DNA of 64,000 nt from Pleurocapsa minor HA4230-MV1. GTDB lineage: Bacteria; Cyanobacteriota; Cyanobacteriia; Cyanobacteriales; Xenococcaceae. The notes under the pieces were generated by a model that saw only the letters and a program-made list of their open reading frames with translations, did not search any database and was not told the DNA's origin. The stretch's first letter is position 1, and each line of letters starts with the position of its first letter. Location of the stretch: positions 186,001 through 250,000 of the forward strand of contig JAHHHZ010000024.1 of assembly GCA_019359095.1 (NCBI GenBank), given 5' to 3'. Shown here one piece after another: positions 17,428 to 27,548 of the stretch. A program made the translations under genes and the position numbers.

Positions 17428-19311
17428 ATGTGCGGAATTGTTGGTTATATCGGTACTCAAGCAGCTACAGATATCTTAATATCTGGTTTAGAAAGATTAG
17501 AGTATCGAGGCTACGACTCGGCAGGGATTGCCACCGTTGAAGAAGGTCAAGTAAACTGTGTTAAGGCCAAGGGTAAATTATTTAACCTCCGAGAAAAGCT
17601 AGAACATACCATCAATCAAGCACAAATTGGGATTGGACATACTCGCTGGGCAACTCATGGTAAACCAGAGGAACATAATGCTCATCCTCATTTAAATACC
17701 GATCGCACTTTAGCAGTGGTACAAAACGGCATTATTGAAAACTACCTGGAGCTAAAAGAAGAATTAATTAGTCAAAAAATTGAATTTCGTTCAGAAACAG
17801 ACACCGAAGTCATTCCTCACTTAATTACTCAGTTTTTGGCTGATTCTAATTCTCTGATGGTAGCTATCCAAAAAGCGATCGCCAGATTAGAAGGGGCATT
17901 TGCGATCGCCGTTGTTAGTGCAGATCATCCTTATGAATTAATCGTTGCCCGTCAACAAGCCCCATTAGTACTAGGTTTTGGACAGGGTGAATTCTTCTGT
18001 GCGTCTGATATGACAGCCATTTTGCCCCATACCCACACCATCCTTAATTTGGAAAATGGGGAAATAGCCAGACTAACACCTTTAGGAGTAGAAATCTACG
18101 ACTTCAAGGGAACAAGAATGTCTCGTTTTCCTCGTACCTTAGATTGGAATCCCGTACAGGTAGAAAAACAGGGTTTCCGCCACTACATGCTAAAGGAAAT
18201 CTATGAACAACCTGCGGTAGTACGTACTTGTTTGAATACTTATCTTAATCCTAACTGGCACGCTGATGAAAATCCTGATTATAGTCCTGTCAATCTCGGT
18301 CTAACCCCTAATTTGACAGATAATCTAGAGCATATTCAAATACTTGCCTGTGGGACAAGTTGGCACGCTGCTTTAATTGGCAAATATCTGCTAGAGCAAC
18401 TTGCGGGTATTCCCACCACCGTCGATTACTCCTCAGAGTTTCGCTATTCCCCCAAACCAATCATTGCCAACACTTTAACTATTGGTGTTACCCAATCAGG
18501 AGAAACTGCCGATACCATTGCTGCCTTAGAATCTGAAAGAGCGAGAAGAGCAAATTTAGAACCAAAATTCCAAGCAAAACTACTGGCAATTACCAACCGC
18601 GCGGAAAGTAGTATTGCTCAGATTTGCGATCGCATTATCGACACTCACGCAGGTATCGAAATCGGTGTAGCTGCCACTAAGACTTTTATTGCTCAGACAA
18701 TGGGCTTTTATTTCCTCTCTTTAGACTTAGCTTATCGTCGTCAGTCTATATTGAATCAGAAAATTGGTGCAATTATCGAAGGATTACGGCATATTCCTAG
18801 CCAAATCGAAGCCATCCTGGATACTCAAGCAGATGCGATCGAAGAATTAGCTCATGACTTTACTACCGAAACCGAAGACTTTATCTTTATTGGACGAGGT
18901 ATCAACTTTCCCATCGCCCTAGAAGGTGCTTTAAAGTTGAAGGAAATTTCGTACATCCATGCAGAGGCTTATCCCGCAGGCGAAATGAAACACGGGCCGA
19001 TCGCTTTATTGGATAATAAAGTTCCTGTAGTCGCTGTAGCTATGCCTGGCAGCGTATATGACAAGGTGATTTCCAACGCCCAAGAAGCCAAAGCTAGAGA
19101 TGCTCGTTTAATCGGTGTAACTACGGCGATGAATGCCACTGAAGCAGCCCACACCTTTGATAATATCTTGACCGTACCAGAAGTAGATGAATTGATTTCC
19201 CCTATATTAGCGGTTGTTCCTTTGCAAATGCTGTCTTATCACATTGCAGCGATTAAGGGGTTAGACGTCGATCAGCCAAGGAATTTGGCAAAAAGCGTCA
19301 CTGTTGAGTAG
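17428..19311 (+). CDS. glmS: Glutamine--fructose-6-phosphate aminotransferase (isomerizing)
   Basis: GlmS makes glucosamine-6-phosphate, the first step to UDP-GlcNAc for peptidoglycan and outer membrane sugars. The 627-residue protein starts MCGIVGYIG, giving N-terminal Cys2 as nucleophile of the glutaminase domain; GHTRWATHG follows. Two SIS domains form the synthase half, with LACGTSWHAAL and SQSGETADT in the first and FIGRG and EISYIHAEAYPAGEMKHGP in the second. It ends LAKSVTVE, the conserved C-terminal lid. A terminator follows. No glmS ribozyme is expected in this phylum and none is visible. Confidence 0.97.
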   Translation: MCGIVGYIGTQAATDILISGLERLEYRGYDSAGIATVEEGQVNCVKAKGKLFNLREKLEHTINQAQIGIGHTRWATHGKPEEHNAHPHLNTDRTLAVVQNGIIENYLELKEELISQKIEFRSETDTEVIPHLITQFLADSNSLMVAIQKAIARLEGAFAIAVVSADHPYELIVARQQAPLVLGFGQGEFFCASDMTAILPHTHTILNLENGEIARLTPLGVEIYDFKGTRMSRFPRTLDWNPVQVEKQGFRHYMLKEIYEQPAVVRTCLNTYLNPNWHADENPDYSPVNLGLTPNLTDNLEHIQILACGTSWHAALIGKYLLEQLAGIPTTVDYSSEFRYSPKPIIANTLTIGVTQSGETADTIAALESERARRANLEPKFQAKLLAITNRAESSIAQICDRIIDTHAGIEIGVAATKTFIAQTMGFYFLSLDLAYRRQSILNQKIGAIIEGLRHIPSQIEAILDTQADAIEELAHDFTTETEDFIFIGRGINFPIALEGALKLKEISYIHAEAYPAGEMKHGPIALLDNKVPVVAVAMPGSVYDKVISNAQEAKARDARLIGVTTAMNATEAAHTFDNILTVPEVDELISPILAVVPLQMLSYHIAAIKGLDVDQPRNLAKSVTVE

Positions 19312-19385
19312 TAAATATCGTTTTTTATACTTTCGATGCTTTCTGTCTTAGCATTTCGCTTAAAATTACAGCTTAACAATGTATC

Positions 19386-19423
19386 ATGCTCATTTGTTGT
19401 TTAAAATATTTGAGCATTTTTTA
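19386..19423 (+). terminator. Probable terminator after glmS
   Basis: ATGCTCA pairs with TGAGCAT across an 18-nt loop and is followed by a run of T. It lies 75 bp beyond the glmS stop and ahead of the DGQHR gene. Confidence 0.65.
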
Positions 19424-19556
19424 TGCCAAAATTCAATCAATTCATAAATTGCCAAAAGGTTAAGAGCCTAAAATTTAACTTGCGGTTAATTTATATTTCC
19501 GCATTGATAAAAGTAATTTCTTCTAAAATTTTTGATCTAAATTTCAAATATCATCT

Positions 19557-21305
19557 ATGCACCAAAATCAACAAGCATTGCAAAAACTTGCGGGAAAAGA
19601 ACTTGAAGAATATGGATACAAAGTTTTTAAAGATATTGGATTAAACTGCTTTTATAATTTGGGTCAAACTAAACTAAGTGATATAGCTCCAGAATACTTA
19701 GAAAATGAACACCTTGAATTTGATTATTTGATTCCTCATAATAAAGTTTGTCTGATAGGTGAGATAACAGCAAGAATAGATAAAAAAAGCATTAAATCAA
19801 AATACGATAAGTTTGTAAAACAAACTAACATTATCAAACGTATAAATTTTTCAAGTGAATTGTGGCTAAAATTAGGTGTTAAGACAGAAAATATCAAACT
19901 TTTCAGAGAAATAGAATATATTAAAGCCTTTTTTATCACTACGAAAAAAGAAAAATATGATTTAACTCTGTCAGATGTTCAAAATATGGCGATATTTTAT
20001 CAATCTGACTTTCTTAGAATTATTGAATACTCACAAACTCTAGGGAAATGGTCAAAAAACTATTTATTACATAATTTTGATATTAAACACACTAATAATA
20101 CTGCTATCAGTATTTATCAAAAAGATCATTTACTTATTAGAAAGAAAAACAGAAAAGTTAGTACTAAAGTCAAAGTTTTAGCTGACTTATATACTTTTAA
20201 TATATCACCATATAAATTACTTGATATAGCCCATGTACATAGAAAAGATGAATTGCCTTCATTACAAGATAATAATTACAATTATCAGAGATTATTAAAT
20301 TATGAAAAACTGCAAGAAATAAGAAAAACCGTCTTGGTTGATTCAGACTTTATGTTTCCATCGAATATTTTGGTTATTTTGTCCAAAGAATGCAAATATT
20401 GTGAGGATGGAGTTAATGATAGCTATTTACATATACCAAATAAATATGGAAGTATTTCTATAGTTGATGGTCAACACAGGCTGTTCTCTTATGCAGACGA
20501 GAAAGTCGAATCTATTATGCAAGATCGTTGTGAAATTCAAGTAACTGCTATTGATTTTCAAACTTCAGACGAAAAGTTAATGAGTCAATGTAGTGCTATA
20601 ACCTTTATAGAAATCAATGTTAACCAAACAAAAGTAGAAATATCTCATCTGGATCAAATTGCTTATGATTTGGGAAGTGACGATCCAAAAGTTATTGCAA
20701 CTAGAATTATAGTTGGAGTAAATGCTCGTCAAAAATATAGTTCATTTTTTGATGTCAACTTAGATAAAATTAATCAAGGACTTATTGAAGCTGGGACAAT
20801 AATAGATGCAATAAAAAAAATAACAAATATTAATAAAATAAAAAAAATTGCCAATGCTAAAAGTGACAAAAATCTATTAAAAAAAGCTGGGTACGAGCAA
20901 TTATTTAATTCTCGAATTGATGAATTATCAGAAAAAAATGTATTAGTTGATAAAGGAATTATTTTATTGGAAAGGTATTTTAATGAAATATTTATGGTTT
21001 TTCAAAATGATAAATTAGAGCCAAATAAAAAAATTAATACTTCTTTTCAGTATTCAAAATTTTGGGCGGGATTTATAAATCTACTTTATATTTTTATTGA
21101 AGAAGGGTTTTCTTGGAATCAGTTAAAAACAGAGTTGAAAAATATCAAGCATAATCTTATAAAGTTACAGAACATAGATGATTATAATCAACCTTTATTT
21201 GATCCTAAAAACTATCAGATTCCAGATGCAAAATATTCACCTACTAAAGTTTGTACTTTTTTAAATAAAAATAGACAAAAACCTTATTCTGTTCAAGATA
21301 TATAA
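19557..21305 (+). CDS. DGQHR-domain protein with nuclease-like N-terminal region
   Basis: The 582-residue protein has a clear DGQHR motif (304-308 in SIVDGQHRLFSY). It is the signature of a family that includes DndB-like proteins found with phage-defence and DNA-modification loci. Ahead of it, the first 100 residues resemble a PD-(D/E)xK nuclease core: a helix with LAGKELEEYGYKVF, then D56 in EFDYLIP and E69 in LIGEITAR, then basic helices. That nuclease reading is inference. Codon use is very AT-rich (long A runs at 20810-20885), unlike the flanking glmS and gnd, which points to horizontal transfer. It stands alone; no dnd genes are next to it. Confidence 0.75.
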   Translation: MHQNQQALQKLAGKELEEYGYKVFKDIGLNCFYNLGQTKLSDIAPEYLENEHLEFDYLIPHNKVCLIGEITARIDKKSIKSKYDKFVKQTNIIKRINFSSELWLKLGVKTENIKLFREIEYIKAFFITTKKEKYDLTLSDVQNMAIFYQSDFLRIIEYSQTLGKWSKNYLLHNFDIKHTNNTAISIYQKDHLLIRKKNRKVSTKVKVLADLYTFNISPYKLLDIAHVHRKDELPSLQDNNYNYQRLLNYEKLQEIRKTVLVDSDFMFPSNILVILSKECKYCEDGVNDSYLHIPNKYGSISIVDGQHRLFSYADEKVESIMQDRCEIQVTAIDFQTSDEKLMSQCSAITFIEINVNQTKVEISHLDQIAYDLGSDDPKVIATRIIVGVNARQKYSSFFDVNLDKINQGLIEAGTIIDAIKKITNINKIKKIANAKSDKNLLKKAGYEQLFNSRIDELSEKNVLVDKGIILLERYFNEIFMVFQNDKLEPNKKINTSFQYSKFWAGFINLLYIFIEEGFSWNQLKTELKNIKHNLIKLQNIDDYNQPLFDPKNYQIPDAKYSPTKVCTFLNKNRQKPYSVQDI

Positions 21306-21446
21306 TCAATAAAATCAAATAAACTTAACTAACCGTTCAAATAGCTTAAATTAAATAGCAAAAAAATAGGACATAGCAATTACACTGGGTGAAACTTACA
21401 AAACACCATGTCCTAAAATATTTAATCCTAACTTAAGCAGCTCAAC

Positions 21447-22901
21447 CTAGTCTGTCGTACCTGTTTGCAGAGACTGTTTGGCAACTTTTGTCCATTCAGT
21501 ATGAGTAAATTCACCTCTAGGGCGATCGACTCGTTCATAGGTATGTGCGCCAAAGTAATCTCTTTGAGCCTGAGTCAGATTCTGCGGTAAGTTAGCCCGA
21601 CGATAGCTATCAAAATAGTCTAGGGAGGAGCTAAACGCAGGTACAGCAATACCTAGTTGGTTTGCAGTGATTAATACCTCGCGCCAAGCAGACTGGCGAT
21701 CTACGATTGATTGCTTAAATTCTGGTGCTAACAACAGGTTTTGCAAAGCTGGATTTTCATTAAAGGCTTGTTTAATTTTGTCGAGGAAGCGAGCCTGGAT
21801 GATACAGCCACCTTTCCAAATACGCGCTATTTCGGCTAAATTGAGATTAAAGTTCAATTCTTTTGAGGCGGTGCTTAGTAGTGCCATTCCTTGAGCATAA
21901 GAACACATTTTAGAGCAATATAAAGCATCTCTAACCTGATCGATAAATTGTTGCTTATCTCCTTGGTATTTGCCAGTTGGAGCCGTAATTACTTTAGAAG
22001 CTGCGACCCGTTCATCTTTGTAGGCAGACATAACGCGAGCGTTAACCGCAGCATAGATAGTAGGAATTGGTACGCCTAATTCTAGAGAGCTGACCACTGT
22101 CCAACGACCTGTCCCTTTTTGTCCCGCAGAATCCAGAATTGAATCGACTAAAGGTTGGTCAGTTTCAGGATCTCTATTGCTAAAAATATCAGCAGTAATT
22201 TCAATTAAAAAAGAATTTAGCTCATCAGTGTGATTCCATTGGCTAAATACTTCTTCCAATTCCTCTCCACTGAGATCGAGGGTGTTTTTCATCAAGTCAT
22301 AGGCTTCAGCAATTAACTGCATATCCCCGTACTCGATGCCGTTATGCACCATTTTTACATAGTGACCCGCACCACCTGGCCCAATATAAGTAACACAAGG
22401 CCCATCATCAACTTGAGCAGCGATTTTGGTCAGAATTGGTTCTAAATCTCGGTAACCAGACTCAGTACCTCCAGGCATTAAACTGGGCCCCTTAAGCGCT
22501 CCTTCTTCTCCGCCACTGACACCCATGCCGACAAAACCAAGTCCAGATGATTCTAAATCTTTGGTACGTCTTTCAGTATCACCATAAAGAGAATTACCAC
22601 CATCAATAATGGTGTCCCCTTCTTCCAATAATGGTTTTAATTGCTCAATTACAGCATCTACAGGTTGTCCCGCCTTAACCATGACTAAAATATTGCGGGG
22701 ACGTTCTAAAGTTTGCACAAATTCTTCTAAAGAATAAGCTGCTTTAATATCTTTACCTGGCGCTCGGATTTCCATGAATTTCTTAGTTTTATCGGCGCTG
22801 CGATTAAATACAGCGATGGGAAAACCGCGACTTTCTACGTTCAGGGCGAGATTTTCACCCATGACGGCTAAACCAATTACTCCAAAAGTTCTTTTTGCCA
22901 T
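21447..22901 (-). CDS. gnd: 6-phosphogluconate dehydrogenase, decarboxylating
   Basis: Gnd oxidises 6-phosphogluconate to ribulose-5-phosphate and CO2 with NADP, in the oxidative pentose phosphate pathway that supplies NADPH in the dark. The 484-residue length is normal. It has the N-terminal Rossmann motif GLAVMGENLALN, GVSGGEEGALKGPSLMPGG, the catalytic Lys segment GGAGHYVKMVHNGIEYGDMQ and a C-terminal RDYFGAHTYERVDRP. All family blocks are intact. It is single, with its start in a divergent spacer shared with the Rieske gene. Confidence 0.97.
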   Translation of the reverse strand: MAKRTFGVIGLAVMGENLALNVESRGFPIAVFNRSADKTKKFMEIRAPGKDIKAAYSLEEFVQTLERPRNILVMVKAGQPVDAVIEQLKPLLEEGDTIIDGGNSLYGDTERRTKDLESSGLGFVGMGVSGGEEGALKGPSLMPGGTESGYRDLEPILTKIAAQVDDGPCVTYIGPGGAGHYVKMVHNGIEYGDMQLIAEAYDLMKNTLDLSGEELEEVFSQWNHTDELNSFLIEITADIFSNRDPETDQPLVDSILDSAGQKGTGRWTVVSSLELGVPIPTIYAAVNARVMSAYKDERVAASKVITAPTGKYQGDKQQFIDQVRDALYCSKMCSYAQGMALLSTASKELNFNLNLAEIARIWKGGCIIQARFLDKIKQAFNENPALQNLLLAPEFKQSIVDRQSAWREVLITANQLGIAVPAFSSSLDYFDSYRRANLPQNLTQAQRDYFGAHTYERVDRPRGEFTHTEWTKVAKQSLQTGTTD

Positions 22902-23245
22902 AGTATTATTCGACTTGCCCTAATTCTTGCTGGTTTGATTGGAAAAATAACAATCTAAAGAAAGGCTAGCGCAATTTACTAAGTTAAGATTAGTTCCTTA
23001 ATCAACTCTTCGATTTTTTCGCGTCAAAATTGTGTTGAAAAACTATCTGGCTGGATAATCGTATTGATTTATACAATTGGCATAGCAGTCAGACTAATTA
23101 AAGCTTAAATAAGATCGAGCTAATCATAATCATCTTAAGCGATCGCTACAGTACATATTTTTTAATCGGAAAATTATTTAGTTGACAAACTCCTGAATAA
23201 TGAATTCAGATTATCAATCTATGATTAAAATTGGAGCTATTTATT
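22902..23245. other. Divergent promoter region between gnd and the Rieske gene
   Basis: This 344-bp spacer should hold both promoters. It has one HIP1 (about 23140) and AT-rich stretches. The segment TTGACA at about 23182 is followed 17-18 bases later by AATTCAGAT and could be part of the rightward promoter, but I would not insist. No RNA gene is visible. Confidence 0.4.
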
Positions 23246-23602
23246 ATGGTTTGGACAAAAGCTTTAGCAGTGGATGCTTTGGGGACAGGTACAAGACAGG
23301 TAGTTAAATTACAAGAGCGATCGCTTTTACTCCTCAATGAAGCGGGAAATATTTATGCGGTGGATAATATTTGCCCTCATTTAAAATTACCTCTGAAGAA
23401 AGCAAAAGTTAATGCTGATGGTGCGATCGTCTGTCCCTGGCATCGTAGCGAGTTCGATCTAGCTACTGGTAACGTAAAGACATGGTGTCCTTTTCCGCCA
23501 GTAGTCGGTGGTTTGTTTGGGAAAATTTCCCCAGAAAAAAACCTAGGTGTTTTTCCCACTAAGGTGGAAGATGGGCAAATTTTAGTAGATTTATCAGCTT
23601 AG
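23246..23602 (+). CDS. Small Rieske [2Fe-2S] protein
   Basis: I start at ATG 23246 (GGAG 10 bases upstream), giving 118 residues; a TTG at 23231 is in frame but adds nothing recognisable. The cluster ligands are C43 and H45 in NICPHL and C63 and H66 in VCPWHRSEFDLATG. It is the soluble ferredoxin type found in oxygenases and NirD-like proteins, probably an electron carrier. No oxygenase or nitrite reductase gene is next to it, so the partner is unknown. The repeat-bearing region at 23612-23705 follows. Confidence 0.88.
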   Translation: MVWTKALAVDALGTGTRQVVKLQERSLLLLNEAGNIYAVDNICPHLKLPLKKAKVNADGAIVCPWHRSEFDLATGNVKTWCPFPPVVGGLFGKISPEKNLGVFPTKVEDGQILVDLSA

Positions 23603-23661
23603 TTTTTATAGGGTGTTGTTATATCTACACCCTAATCACTAGGACATCTTTGAAATATTAT

Positions 23662-23702
23662 TTCCTATTTCCTATTTCCTATTTCCTATTTCCTATTTCC
23701 TA
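23662..23702. repeat. Heptanucleotide tandem repeat (TTCCTAT)6, partial MITE copy
   Basis: Six units of TTCCTAT (the last partial/variant) are preceded by AGGACATCTTTGAAATATTA, very like the GACATTTTTGAAATACTA before the array at 9677. This looks like a truncated copy of the MITE-like element, without its TATAGCC ends. Confidence 0.75.
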
Positions 23703-23715
23703 ATCTTCCTAGTCT

Positions 23716-24675
23716 TTAATTTTTGCCATAGGTTTTCATTGGTTCTTTAATAAAGCGAATGTAGAAGTTTTTAAAGGTCGATCGCAAGACACGGGGAAGT
23801 CCAAAGTCAATTGGCATCAGTGCATCGGGTAACTTCCAATCAGCTACCTGTAAATCCGCAGGCTTGCAGTAAGGAAACTCAATTTCGGTTAGTTCGGTAC
23901 AGAGTCCCTGTTTGAATTGAGCAGCTAGAGTGGGGACAGTAGCAGGATCGACGTTGAGGATATCAATCATGGCACGGTCTAGAGCAAATACGTCAGTAGA
24001 AGCGCCCAACACTCCTAACTGTTTGGGTTCACCCCCACTAGGGCCATTTCCCTCATGACCAATAATACCGTCAATAATGGTTAAATTAGGAGCGATCGCC
24101 TTTGCTGTTTCGACAATCATTTCGCCAAAACGCTCTGCATCTTTACCCGCTTCCATATGCCACCAAGCTTTCATTTTGCCAGGGACACAGCCAAAGAGAT
24201 TTTTAACTCCCAAAGTCATGGTCAACTGCATATGAGATTTAACTTTAGGCAGATTAATTACAACATCGGCAGCCAGCGCTTCTTTGGATAAACGTAAGTG
24301 CTGAAAGTTTTCGTTTTCAGTAGCATAACGCTGTCCTTTGAATTCAATAATTGGTAGGTCTAATTCGTCGCATAAAGGTAGATAACCGTTAGCCTTACAA
24401 ACTCCCCTAGCACTACCAAAAGCAGGACTATCTCCTAAGAAGGGTTTACCTCCTGCTGCTTGTACCAGTTGAGCAACACAGTAGACAATTTCAGGACGAG
24501 TAATGCATTCTTTGGTGGGACGACTACCCGTAAGCAGGTTTGGCTTGAGCAATACGCGATCGCCTGGTTTGACGATTGCTGTCATTCCCCCCAGAGGTTC
24601 TAGTAGATATTCAATGCGCGATCGCAATTCCTTCAGTTCGTAAGATTCGGCACGAATTAAACTGACTGTATACAT
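23716..24675 (-). CDS. DUF362 domain-containing protein
   Basis: The 319-residue protein matches DUF362. It has VLLKPNLL near residue 45, ITRPEIVYCVAQLVQAAGGKPFLGDSP, an INLPKVKSHMQLTMTLGVKNLFGCVPG core, and a C-terminal half with IDGIIGHEGNGPSGG. The family is widespread and is sometimes fused to 4Fe-4S domains. Here no ferredoxin CxxCxxC cluster is present. The function is not settled in general and I cannot refine it. It is convergent with the Rieske gene and 110 bp downstream of gyrA on the same strand. Confidence 0.85.
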   Translation of the reverse strand: MYTVSLIRAESYELKELRSRIEYLLEPLGGMTAIVKPGDRVLLKPNLLTGSRPTKECITRPEIVYCVAQLVQAAGGKPFLGDSPAFGSARGVCKANGYLPLCDELDLPIIEFKGQRYATENENFQHLRLSKEALAADVVINLPKVKSHMQLTMTLGVKNLFGCVPGKMKAWWHMEAGKDAERFGEMIVETAKAIAPNLTIIDGIIGHEGNGPSGGEPKQLGVLGASTDVFALDRAMIDILNVDPATVPTLAAQFKQGLCTELTEIEFPYCKPADLQVADWKLPDALMPIDFGLPRVLRSTFKNFYIRFIKEPMKTYGKN

Positions 24676-24785
24676 TGTTGATAGTCCTAAAAAGTTTTCT
24701 CAAGTTAAAAAACAGAAAGAAATTCTCTCTGTTTTTTACTAATTACGAGCTGCTAAATTTTTTGCCTGATTTTTGGCTCAATTGT

Positions 24786-27344
24786 CTATTCTTCCGTTTC
24801 TTCTCCTTCTTCTTCTAGAGGAGGAACGGGAGCAACAGCAGCGATCGCATCGTCTTTATCTAACCTCTGAACTCTTACCCCAGTTGCATTACGAGACTGC
24901 AAAGAGATCGCCTTAACTGCTTGACGAATCATAATTCCGCGATTGGTGACGATCATTAGTTCATCTTCTAGATTAACGATATCGATCGCCACTAGTCGGT
25001 CATCTTTAGACTTAAATTTGATCGCTCTAACACCCATTCCTGCGCGATTTTGCAAGCGAAACTTACCGATGGGAACTCTTTTGCCATAACCATTTTTGGT
25101 AATCGCCAGTAACCAAGGGCCTTGATCTACCGCTTCATCAATTAACTCTTCGCCGCTGTCATCATCATCCTCATCATCAACGCTGGTACCGATTGTCGCT
25201 ACAATCTGCGAGGGAATGATATCCATGCTAATTAGCTCATCATCACCCTTGAGCTTCATCGATTTGACACCCTTAGTCGATCTGCCTAGGGGACGTAGTT
25301 GTTGACTATTGGTTTTAAAATGGATTGCCATACCTTTGCGCGTACCAATAATTACGCTGTCTTCATTGGTTGCCAAGCGTACCCAGCGCAGTTCATCCTC
25401 GTCTTGCAACGAGATCGCAATCAAACCATTAGAACGAATATTAGCAAAAGCTGACAAGGCAGTTTTTTTAATATTGCCCTTACGAGTCAACATGATCAGA
25501 TACTCATCTTCAGTAAACTCACTCACCCCAATCATCGAGGTTATTTTCTCTGACTGGGAAACAGGCAGCATCTGAATAATGGGAATTCCCCTCGCCGTTC
25601 GAGAAGTAGCAGGAATTTGATAGGCAGGAAATGAGTAGACCACACCGCGATCGCTAAAAAACATCACCGTATCGTGATCGCAACAGGTCATGAAATGTTC
25701 AATCCCGTCGTCTTCTTTCATTTTAGCGGCAGCTTTACCTCTAGTGGCACGGCTTTGAGCTTCAAAGGTACTAACAGGCATCCGTTTGATGTAGCCCTGT
25801 TCGGTGAGCAAAATAACTGACTGCTCATTGGCAATTAGGTCTTTGTCTAATAGCTCTCCTTCTCCCTGAATAATCTCAGTGCGACGAGGGGTAGCGTGAA
25901 CATTTCTAATCGTCGTCAGTTCCGACTCAATAATTTCTTCGATCCGCTCTTTACGCGCCAGAATATCGTTGAGATCGGCAATCTGAGTCTGAAGATCTTC
26001 ATGTTCTGCCTGAATTTTTTCCGCTTCTAAAGCCGTCAAACGACGTAGCTGCATTTGCAGGATGGCATCGGCTTGAGTTTGAGATAAACCAAATCCTTCC
26101 ACCAATTCGTTTTTAGCGGTAGCCGTATCAGCTGCCCCACGAATTAATCCAATAATTGCATCAATGTTTTCTAAGGCAATTAATAAACCCTGTAGTAAGT
26201 GGTCTCTTTCTTCTGCTTTGCGTAACTGGTAACGAGTTCGTCTAGTGATCGCCTCAACGCGAAATTCTAAAAATACCTCTAGGAAGCGACGAATGGTTAA
26301 TAGTTGAGGATCGTTGTTGACCAACGCCAACATATTTGCGCCAAAGTTACTCTGAACCGCAGTTTGCTTATAAAGGTTGTTGAGAACAACACGGGGATAG
26401 GCATCACGCTTGAGTTCGATTACAATTCGCATCCCCGTGCGATCGCTTTCATCACGGATATCAGAAATTCCGTCGATCCGCTTATCGTTAACCAAGTCGG
26501 CAATCTTTTCAATCAGGGAAGCCTTATTGGTTTGGTAAGGAAGCTGGGTAATAATGATTGCTTCTTTATCTGCTCTGCCTCGCTGTTGCAGAGTTTCAAT
26601 CTCCGCCACACCCCGCATGGTAATTGAGCCTCGACCTGTGGTATAGGCTTCTCGAATGCCCGACCTACCGATGATTTGTCCTCCTGTGGGAAAATCGGGC
26701 CCTTGGATATACTGCATCAAATCGAGATCGCTAATCTCTGGATTGTGAATTAGGGCGATCGCTCCATCAATCACCTCACCCAAATTATGGGGCGGAATAT
26801 TAGTTGCCATCCCTACGGCAATTCCTGAAGAACCATTGAGCAGCAACTGAGGAATTCTAGCAGGCAGAACTACAGGCTCTTGTTGCGAACCATCAAAGTT
26901 ATCGGCAAAATCTACAGTTTCGGCTTCGATATCTCGTAGTAGAGAATCCGTTGCCAAAGCTTGTAAACGACACTCTGTATAACGCATGGCTGCGGGAGGA
27001 TCGTTATCGATTGAGCCAAAGTTACCGTGTCCATTGATTAGCGGATTCCTCATCGAGAAATCCTGCGCCATTCTCACTAAAGCATCATAAACGGCAGTAT
27101 CACCATGAGGATGATATTTACCTAATACTTCCCCGACAACACGGGCGCATTTACGAAATGGTCTATCTGGGGTTAGTCCAAGTTCATACATCGCGTAAAG
27201 AATGCGACGATGGACTGGTTTTAGACCATCCCTAGCATCGGGCAACGCCCTGCCGACAATTACGCTCATCGCATATTCCAAATAGGAACGCGACATTTCG
27301 TTACTTAGATCAGTGGGGATAATCCTTTCCTGGGAAGTGGTCAT
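24786..27344 (-). CDS. gyrA: DNA gyrase subunit A
   Basis: GyrA cuts and rejoins DNA in the A2B2 gyrase that introduces negative supercoils. From ATG 27344 (GGAG 11 bases upstream) it has 852 residues; a longer start at 27371 adds nine. The DNA-cleaving Tyr is in [10 protein letters not shown] (Y122), with the quinolone-binding-region helix [20 protein letters not shown] before it. The C-terminal beta-pinwheel carries the GyrA-box-like [10 protein letters not shown]. An acidic insert ([16 protein letters not shown]) splits the pinwheel and the tail is Glu-rich, as in other cyanobacterial GyrA. Confidence 0.96.
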   Translation of the reverse strand: MTTSQERIIPTDLSNEMSRSYLEYAMSVIVGRALPDARDGLKPVHRRILYAMYELGLTPDRPFRKCARVVGEVLGKYHPHGDTAVYDALVRMAQDFSMRNPLINGHGNFGSIDNDPPAAMRYTECRLQALATDSLLRDIEAETVDFADNFDGSQQEPVVLPARIPQLLLNGSSGIAVGMATNIPPHNLGEVIDGAIALIHNPEISDLDLMQYIQGPDFPTGGQIIGRSGIREAYTTGRGSITMRGVAEIETLQQRGRADKEAIIITQLPYQTNKASLIEKIADLVNDKRIDGISDIRDESDRTGMRIVIELKRDAYPRVVLNNLYKQTAVQSNFGANMLALVNNDPQLLTIRRFLEVFLEFRVEAITRRTRYQLRKAEERDHLLQGLLIALENIDAIIGLIRGAADTATAKNELVEGFGLSQTQADAILQMQLRRLTALEAEKIQAEHEDLQTQIADLNDILARKERIEEIIESELTTIRNVHATPRRTEIIQGEGELLDKDLIANEQSVILLTEQGYIKRMPVSTFEAQSRATRGKAAAKMKEDDGIEHFMTCCDHDTVMFFSDRGVVYSFPAYQIPATSRTARGIPIIQMLPVSQSEKITSMIGVSEFTEDEYLIMLTRKGNIKKTALSAFANIRSNGLIAISLQDEDELRWVRLATNEDSVIIGTRKGMAIHFKTNSQQLRPLGRSTKGVKSMKLKGDDELISMDIIPSQIVATIGTSVDDEDDDDSGEELIDEAVDQGPWLLAITKNGYGKRVPIGKFRLQNRAGMGVRAIKFKSKDDRLVAIDIVNLEDELMIVTNRGIMIRQAVKAISLQSRNATGVRVQRLDKDDAIAAVAPVPPLEEEGEETEE

Positions 27345-27548
27345 ACTCTGAAAAACTCCAAATATATGCAATAATTTGGATTAATGGCTGATAAGCTCGG
27401 CAAACTTCTTTTTTACAGCCAATAAAGCCTAATATAGTCGCATTTTATCTTAAAATTTTAACACATTTTGACCCCCAATTGGTGAGACAAAAAGCTTGCT
27501 ACAGCTAGCACACAAGTCTTTGAATCGCGCCAGGATTCTTAAGCTGTA

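Noticed and set aside
23612-23634. AGGGTGT/ACACCCT hairpin after the Rieske gene as a terminator
   Set aside because: The stem is good, but neither strand has a T tract after it, and it adjoins a repeat remnant; kept only as a note.
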